A stretch of 64,000 nucleotides of DNA from Nitrosopumilus sp. (lineage in GTDB: Archaea > Thermoproteota > Nitrososphaeria > Nitrososphaerales > Nitrosopumilaceae), in the NCBI RefSeq assembly GCF_025699125.1, contig NZ_JAILWC010000001.1, forward strand, positions 166,884 through 230,883, read 5' to 3'. Positions within the stretch are counted from its first letter, which is position 1; each line of letters begins with the position of its first letter. A program made the position numbers and the translations under genes. Shown one piece after another: positions 60,101-64,000 of this stretch. The notes under the pieces are model-generated. The model was not told where the DNA came from, did not search any database, and worked only from the letters and a program-made list of their open reading frames with translations.

Positions 60101-60330
60101 TCAATTTTCCCCCCTTGCAGGGTATTGAATCTGTACCACAAATCTTTGATGACTCTTCCCCTTAGATGTCCTGCATGCGGAATTCCGTTCATTGTTGGAG
60201 GTCCTTCGATGAATCTAATTTTTTCACGTTTGTCTGATGCAAAAATCTGTTTTTCTAAATCAATTGATTTGATGTACTCTTTAACTTGTGATTCAATTGA
60301 TTTTGCATCAAACTTTGTAGAAAGTTCCAT
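57133..60330 (-). CDS. ileS: Isoleucyl-tRNA synthetase
   Basis: About 1065-residue class I synthetase. HAGH (near residue 52) is the HIGH motif and KMSKS (near 600) the second signature; an editing CP1 domain lies between (about 190-400, TTMPFTLVTDAMVG), and zinc-type Cys pairs (CPSCQTSL, CDDCGEKNW, KCKKCNSV) occur. ATG 60330 lies 26 bp after a TTTATAAT box; the longer ATG 60354 is inside that box and less likely to be the start. Single gene unit. Confidence 0.95.
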   Translation of the reverse strand: MELSTKFDAKSIESQVKEYIKSIDLEKQIFASDKREKIRFIEGPPTMNGIPHAGHLRGRVIKDLWYRFNTLQGGKIEFNGGWDTQGLPVELQVEKELGVSGGKTEAIKQFGIERIVTECKKVVKKYNKSWVEVDELLGMSFNHDKAYWTFRDEFIEREWQVLKKAHENGILEEDFTVIAYCPSCQTSLSHAEVNQGYEEVKDPSLYYKVKLVDEDAFLIVWTTMPFTLVTDAMVGFQPDEDYAYVKVENETWIIGKTRLEEFMTEMKIDNYGIEKTAKGSEFEGRKYIHPLLDLIPELSECSKLNNYHVAVSESFVDASTGSGLVHLSPANGEEDIKIANKRNVKIFSPIDDEVKFTTQAGKYQGMFVRDADRIIVEDLKDCNALVKIGKIKHKYPLCWRSHHPIVWLARRGWFYKLDRLGNKAVDAAESVEYFFEQPKNRFLGIIKERHPWCISRERIWGCPLPVWSCDDCGEKNWFFTRKDIVDAAENLPDGPDFELHRPWIDNITIKCKKCNSVKTKREEYVLDTWHNSGSAPYSSLTDEEYTNEIPAPFFTEGIDQTRGWAYTLLIENVILNNGPVPPFKSFLFQGHVLDEKGGKMSKSKGNVLEGAELLQKYPVDLVRFYFMWKASPIEPLSFSTDELMSRPYQVINTLFNLHLYFEQNSKYDNFDQSNTIEWAKKKNLLTSPDIWILSKLQKLIQKITEKNQTCKFHESAKAIDDFIINNLSQIYIPITRGELWDEDENKKNRRLSIYSVLNEVLKTLDILIHPFCPFTSEYLYQTVFHEKQSILLDKWPQYEESLVNEEIEESFDIMKDVVSVSSAARMKGKLKRRWPLNEARICVKKGQKKKLESLSDLLQSQLNVEKFSVVETEKESGLEQILELKELGLPVKPVIELERKRIGPKAKQHMGKLVTTFTETDPEEIISSLQKNSKHDFNIDGEIISLDTEDYVVDFDASENFAASKRDDYIVFISTLRNKEMMAKGLIKDVARRLQTLRKERGYNPTDILDVASILDLDEESLEMIQDKAEDLAFLVRVKQVNFTDSCKEYKDDDIDGQKIRISVE

Positions 60331-60412
60331 TGGATTTTCATATGTATGTGGCATTATAAAGCTAAATTGATTTTTTGAGACTTGGATTATATAATTGAGT
60401 TAAAGATGATTT

Positions 60413-61678
60413 TTGTTGGTAAATATCCTAGTAATAGGTTCTGGAGGCAGGGAGCATGCATTATCTTGGAAGTTATCTCAAAGCAATAAGGTTGAAACTG
60501 TTTTTACATCTCCTGGAAACGGTGGTACTGAGAACAATGTGCCAATTGATGTTACTAATTTAGATGAATTGGCTGATTTTGCTCAAAAAAATAATTGCTT
60601 TACTGTAGTTGGTCCTGAAGATCCATTGGCTGCAGGAATTGTTGATAAATTTAACAAACTAAATCTCAAAATTTTTGGTCCATCCCAAATGGCTGCTCAG
60701 CTTGAATCCAGCAAGATTTGGGCCAAAAATTTCATGAAACGCAATAATATCCCAACAGCTAGATTCGAAATTTTTGATGATGCACAAAAAGCTGAAGATT
60801 ATGTGAACTCCCTTGAGTATAATGTGGTTGTAAAGGCTGATGGTCTTGCTGCTGGAAAGGGTGTAATTGTTTGCAATAGCAATAAGGAGGCAATATCTGC
60901 AATTCAAACAATTCTGGTCAAAAAAACATTCGGTGAGGCTGGAAATCGAATAATTGTTGAGGAAAGACTAGATGGAATTGAGGCCTCCTACATTGCACTC
61001 TCTGATGGCGAGATTGCTATTCCTATGGCTTCAAGTCAAGATCATAAGAGAATTTTTGATAATGATGAGGGTCCTAATACTGGTGGGATGGGGGCATATT
61101 CTCCTACACCTGTAATTGATGATGTGTTGGCAGAAAAAATACAAAAAAAAATTATTGACAAAACTATACACTCGATGAAAAATGAAGGAATTGTCTTTAA
61201 GGGATTTTTGTATGCTGGAATTATGATTAGAGATAATGAACCTTATGTTTTAGAATATAATGTTAGAATGGGTGATCCTGAATGCCAACCTATTATGATG
61301 CGGATGGATTTTGATTTGTATGATTATTTTGTAGCAAGCGTTGAAGGCAAATTATCTTCTATGCCTTTACCATCGTGGAAAAATCAATATGCTGTATGTG
61401 TTGTTTTAGCATCAGATGGATATCCAGAATCATATGTTAAGGGCGAAGAAATTTCAGGATTTGATTCTGTATCAAATCAAGCACATGTTTTTCACGCTGG
61501 TACCAAAAAAATAGATGGTAAAATTGTCTCAGACGGTGGGCGCGTTTTAGGAGTCACAGCTTTGGGCGAAAGTTTGGAGATTGCAATTAACAATGCATAT
61601 GACGCAACTGAAAAAATAACCTGGGCACACAAATACTGCAGAAAAGATATTGGTAAAAAAGGGCTAGCCTATTTCTGA
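60413..61678 (+). CDS. purD: Phosphoribosylamine-glycine ligase
   Basis: 421-residue GAR synthetase of purine biosynthesis. VLVIGSGGREHALSW opens the N domain; the ATP-grasp domain includes VVKADGLAAGKGVIV and EYNVRMGDPECQP with the metal-binding acidic residues. TTG start 26 bp after TTATATAA, leaderless. It converges with the cyclo-ligase gene (10-bp overlap) and neighbours other purine and folate genes. Confidence 0.96.
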   Translation: MLVNILVIGSGGREHALSWKLSQSNKVETVFTSPGNGGTENNVPIDVTNLDELADFAQKNNCFTVVGPEDPLAAGIVDKFNKLNLKIFGPSQMAAQLESSKIWAKNFMKRNNIPTARFEIFDDAQKAEDYVNSLEYNVVVKADGLAAGKGVIVCNSNKEAISAIQTILVKKTFGEAGNRIIVEERLDGIEASYIALSDGEIAIPMASSQDHKRIFDNDEGPNTGGMGAYSPTPVIDDVLAEKIQKKIIDKTIHSMKNEGIVFKGFLYAGIMIRDNEPYVLEYNVRMGDPECQPIMMRMDFDLYDYFVASVEGKLSSMPLPSWKNQYAVCVVLASDGYPESYVKGEEISGFDSVSNQAHVFHAGTKKIDGKIVSDGGRVLGVTALGESLEIAINNAYDATEKITWAHKYCRKDIGKKGLAYF

Positions 61679-62229
61679 GTCTGAAAAACTCTGTCTTCTG
61701 TTACAATCCAATCAATAATTACATCGTGTTCTGATTTTGGGATGTTCTTTACAATTTGCTTTTCCAAAGTCAACACAATAGTTGTGGTTTTATTTTCTGC
61801 TAGAAATTTATCGTAAAACCCATGACCGTATCCCAATCTTACTCCCCTTGGTGACATTCCAACAGCTGGGATGATTATCACATCCAGTGAATTGTCCGTC
61901 TTGCAGTCATCTTTTGGCTCCATGATGTCAAATCTTCCTTTTTCTAGGCTCGAAAAATCCTTTATTTTTCTAAATTCCATTTCATTTCCAATTACTTTTG
62001 GCAAAAAAACTTCTTTTCCATCACTGATTAATTCTTGAATAATATCCTGTGTGAAAATCTCGCTTTGAATTGGATAATACATTCCAATTTTCTGAGCATT
62101 TTTAAATGCAGAAATTTTTTTTATTTTCTTTTGCATCTTCTCACTTGCAATCTTTAATAGATCAAAAGAAGTGTTGTCTCTTTTTTCTAAAAGGAGATTC
62201 CTGAGTGCCTTTTTTTTACTATCGTCCAA
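61669..62229 (-). CDS. 5-Formyltetrahydrofolate cyclo-ligase
   Basis: 186-residue enzyme converting 5-formyl-THF to 5,10-methenyl-THF with ATP. The signature GVRLGYGHGFYDKFLAE and the N-terminal basic ATP-binding loop (KKKALRNLLLEKRDN) are present. It overlaps the end of folD by 11 bp on the same strand, forming a one-carbon operon, and overlaps purD convergently. Confidence 0.92.
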   Translation of the reverse strand: MDDSKKKALRNLLLEKRDNTSFDLLKIASEKMQKKIKKISAFKNAQKIGMYYPIQSEIFTQDIIQELISDGKEVFLPKVIGNEMEFRKIKDFSSLEKGRFDIMEPKDDCKTDNSLDVIIIPAVGMSPRGVRLGYGHGFYDKFLAENKTTTIVLTLEKQIVKNIPKSEHDVIIDWIVTEDRVFQTQK

Positions 62230-63082
62230 TTTGACTGCTCAGTGATGCTGCGGTGATTGTATTTTTTAATAACATGGCAACTGTCATGGGTCCAACTCCA
62301 CCTGGTACTGGAGTTGCAAAAGATGCCTTTTGAATTATTTTATCATAATCTGAATCTCCTACTAATTTTTCTTGAAATCGCGATATTGCAACATCAATTA
62401 CGATTGCACCGTCTTTAATCATCTCTGGTGTCAACGTGAATTTGTTTCTATCACCCACTGCTGTGATGATGATGTCTGCAGATTTACAGAATTCTGCAAT
62501 GTTCTTTGTTTTAGAATGACATGTAATCACAGTTGCATTTTTTTCTAATAATAAGTGATAAAGTGGCTTTCCTACTAAATTGCTCCTGTTTATTAGAACT
62601 ATGTTTTTACCTTCCAAATCAATTTTATAAAAATCAAACATCTCCATAACTCCTGAAGGAGTGCATGCAACTAATGCTGCTTTTTTCATTGCTAACAATC
62701 CTGCATTATGGGGGGTCAAACCATCTACATCTTTTAGTGGTGAAATTCTTGATGTTGTGGCAAATTCATCTAACTGTTCGGGTAATGGAAGCTGAACTAG
62801 GATTCCATGAACAGAATTATCCGTGTTTAGATTATCTATGATTTTATTTAATTCCATTTGAGTAACATTTGAAGCAAGTTTATGATCTTTTGTTATGATT
62901 CCAACTTCTTCACATGCAATGTGTTTGTTTTTGACATATGTTGCAGATGCTGGATTTTCTCCAATCAAAATCGTGGCTAAACACGGATTGATATCTTGTG
63001 TTTTAAGCTCAAGAACTGCCTTTTTGACCCTGTCTTTGACTGATTGAGCAATAACTTTGCCATCAATTTTGATGCCTACCAT
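62219..63082 (-). CDS. folD: Methylene-THF dehydrogenase/cyclohydrolase
   Basis: 287-residue bifunctional enzyme interconverting methylene-, methenyl- and formyl-THF. The catalytic Tyr-Lys pair is in ATYVKNKH; the cofactor loop shows INRSNLVGKPL and VGDRNKF; the C terminus has TPVGGVGPMTVAMLLKN-like TPVPGGVGPMTVAML. The formyl-THF it supplies feeds PurN, whose gene lies at the window end. Confidence 0.96.
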   Translation of the reverse strand: MVGIKIDGKVIAQSVKDRVKKAVLELKTQDINPCLATILIGENPASATYVKNKHIACEEVGIITKDHKLASNVTQMELNKIIDNLNTDNSVHGILVQLPLPEQLDEFATTSRISPLKDVDGLTPHNAGLLAMKKAALVACTPSGVMEMFDFYKIDLEGKNIVLINRSNLVGKPLYHLLLEKNATVITCHSKTKNIAEFCKSADIIITAVGDRNKFTLTPEMIKDGAIVIDVAISRFQEKLVGDSDYDKIIQKASFATPVPGGVGPMTVAMLLKNTITAASLSSQIGR

Positions 63083-63124
63083 ACACTGTTTTTAGTTCGT
63101 AGATATTTAATTCTTGGAATTTGG

Positions 63125-63457
63125 ATGGAAATCTTAGAAAAGAAATTTAATGCCTATATTTCTAGCCAGAACATGTTTGTAATGATGGCAGATGTAAATC
63201 TGAAAGATGGTGCTGAAGAAGGTTTCAAAAAATGGTTTTCAGAATCAAACAAAGTACTGGCAAACTTTCCAGGGTTTATCTCAAGACGATTTTTAAAAGC
63301 AAATGACGGAAGCTATAGAATAATTGTAGAACATGAAAGCAAAGACACCTTCATCAAAATGCACAATAGCCCAGAACACGATAAACTACATCCTGAAGGA
63401 CATTCTTACATGAGTGCTCCTCCAGAAAGAAAAACATTCTCAATTGTTGCTGAATAA
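63125..63457 (+). CDS. Antibiotic biosynthesis monooxygenase (ABM) domain protein
   Basis: About 110-residue protein with the ferredoxin-like ABM fold: FVMMADVNLKDGAEEGFKKW, NFPGFISRRFLKANDGSYR and HESKDTFIKMHNSPEHDKLH. Members are small haem or quinol monooxygenases. The frame extends upstream to 63044 but that part overlaps folD; ATG 63125 is preferred. The cupin gene follows by 1 bp. Confidence 0.85.
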   Translation: MEILEKKFNAYISSQNMFVMMADVNLKDGAEEGFKKWFSESNKVLANFPGFISRRFLKANDGSYRIIVEHESKDTFIKMHNSPEHDKLHPEGHSYMSAPPERKTFSIVAE

Positions 63458-63458
63458 G

Positions 63459-63779
63459 TTGAAACTCGATTATGACTTAAATTCATATCTTGAAAAAATC
63501 AAAAAAAGTGATTCTTATTTTCATACTTTTATTAATCGTGAAAGTTTAGCAGCGGGAATTTTGGTTTTACAGCCAAATGAAGAAGATACTCAGGAACCAC
63601 ATAACAGTGATGAGGTATACTATGTAATTTCAGGAAATGGTTTTTTGAAAATTAAAAACAAAGATTACAAAATATCCAAAGACAAACTGTTTTTTGTTGC
63701 AAAAGGTGTCGAGCATTATTTTCATGGGAATACAAAGGAGCTAAAGGTTTTGTATTTTTTTGGCGGCCCTGACTCTTAG
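63459..63779 (+). CDS. Cupin-domain protein
   Basis: 106-residue single-domain cupin with motif 1 EPHNSDEVYYVISGNGFLKI (metal-binding His and Glu) and motif 2 HYFHGNTKELKVLYFFG (His). TTG at 63459, 1 bp after the preceding stop, gives a good N terminus and is preferred over GTG 63414, which overlaps the ABM gene. The pair could act together on an aromatic or quinone substrate. Confidence 0.85.
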   Translation: MKLDYDLNSYLEKIKKSDSYFHTFINRESLAAGILVLQPNEEDTQEPHNSDEVYYVISGNGFLKIKNKDYKISKDKLFFVAKGVEHYFHGNTKELKVLYFFGGPDS

Positions 63780-64000
63780 CCAATCATTGTTCTTCTTCCA
63801 GAAACTTTGATCTTTTTTCTAGCAAATAGATTAACTGCTTCGGGGTATGTCTTGTGTTCCTCTTTTAGAATTCTTTTTGATAGTGATTCTTCTGTGTCGT
63901 TTTCTTTGATTTTGACTACTGATTGAAGAATCACTGGACCTGTATCCATTTCTGAATCTACAAAATGAACTGTGCATCCTGAATATTTTGCACCGTACTC
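63776..64000 (-). CDS. purN: Phosphoribosylglycinamide formyltransferase, partial (C-terminal)
   Basis: The last 74 residues of PurN run off the window end: GAKYSGCTVHFVDSEMDTG with the catalytic Asp region, then EESLSKRILKEEHKTYPEAV. It transfers a formyl group from formyl-THF to GAR, the step after PurD. The stop overlaps the cupin stop by 4 bp in convergent orientation. The start lies beyond base 64000. Confidence 0.9.
   Translation of the reverse strand, partial: EYGAKYSGCTVHFVDSEMDTGPVILQSVVKIKENDTEESLSKRILKEEHKTYPEAVNLFARKKIKVSGRRTMIG

Overview
The window looks like a chromosome segment of a marine ammonia-oxidising archaeon of the Nitrosopumilus type (Thaumarchaeota/Nitrososphaerota). 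The DNA is AT-rich and densely packed on both strands. It carries archaeal information genes (CDC48, aEF1B with its Zn-ribbon partner, Pth2, TruD, eL40, archaeal-type IleS), plastocyanin-like copper proteins, a PEFG-type C-terminal sorting signal, stand-alone Lrp/AsnC ligand-binding (RAM) domains and many very small zinc-binding proteins. Many genes have a TATA-like element centred 24-28 bp before the start codon and no room for a leader, so they are probably leaderless; I used this spacing to choose several starts. No ammonia monooxygenase, rRNA or CRISPR locus is present.

Layout. 0-9 kb: proton-pumping pyrophosphatase, a class III nucleotide cyclase with a small membrane protein, paired universal stress proteins, Pit/PhoU-like phosphate uptake, then an unusual 2-kb cluster of tiny zinc-finger genes, a double RAM-domain gene, a structured RNA candidate and a cupredoxin that share one palindromic promoter motif. 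9-25 kb: JAMM protease-like protein, membrane protein with two plastocyanin domains, haem O synthase, CDC48/aEF1B operon, geranylgeranyl-reductase-like flavoprotein, Pth2, Vgb-like propeller with TruD, zinc alcohol dehydrogenase, YyaL-type thioredoxin-domain protein. 25-41 kb: several secreted or membrane-anchored proteins, a DUF4377-Kazal-metallo-beta-lactamase fusion, tandem YnfA-like proteins, DEAD-box helicase, DsbA-like protein, tRNA-Thr, pyruvoyl arginine decarboxylase, oligoendopeptidase F and a chain of overlapping small ORFs. 41-48 kb: two-component system, UBP zinc finger, soluble pyrophosphatase, CbtAB cobalt transporter.

48-53.5 kb is accessory in character: RelBE-like toxin-antitoxin, a Fic protein with an inverted-repeat promoter, a secreted protein with His-rich 11-residue repeats, an NHL-matrixin fusion and an orphan ribbon-helix-helix protein. 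It ends at a tRNA-Val gene that contains a 19-nt non-canonical intron. 53.5-64 kb returns to core metabolism: eL40, SucCD, ferritin-like DpsL, IleS, PurD, 5-formyl-THF cyclo-ligase, FolD and the end of PurN, a one-carbon and purine cluster.

The most notable signals are the TTAACA-W-TGTTAA palindrome placed 42 bp before three start codons and before two inferred transcription starts at 8.0-8.75 kb, including the structured RNA candidate; the tRNA-Val intron with a complete bulge-helix-bulge; and a symmetric TATA box that could drive two leaderless divergent genes at 41.5 kb. All assignments come from reading the sequence; no database search was run.
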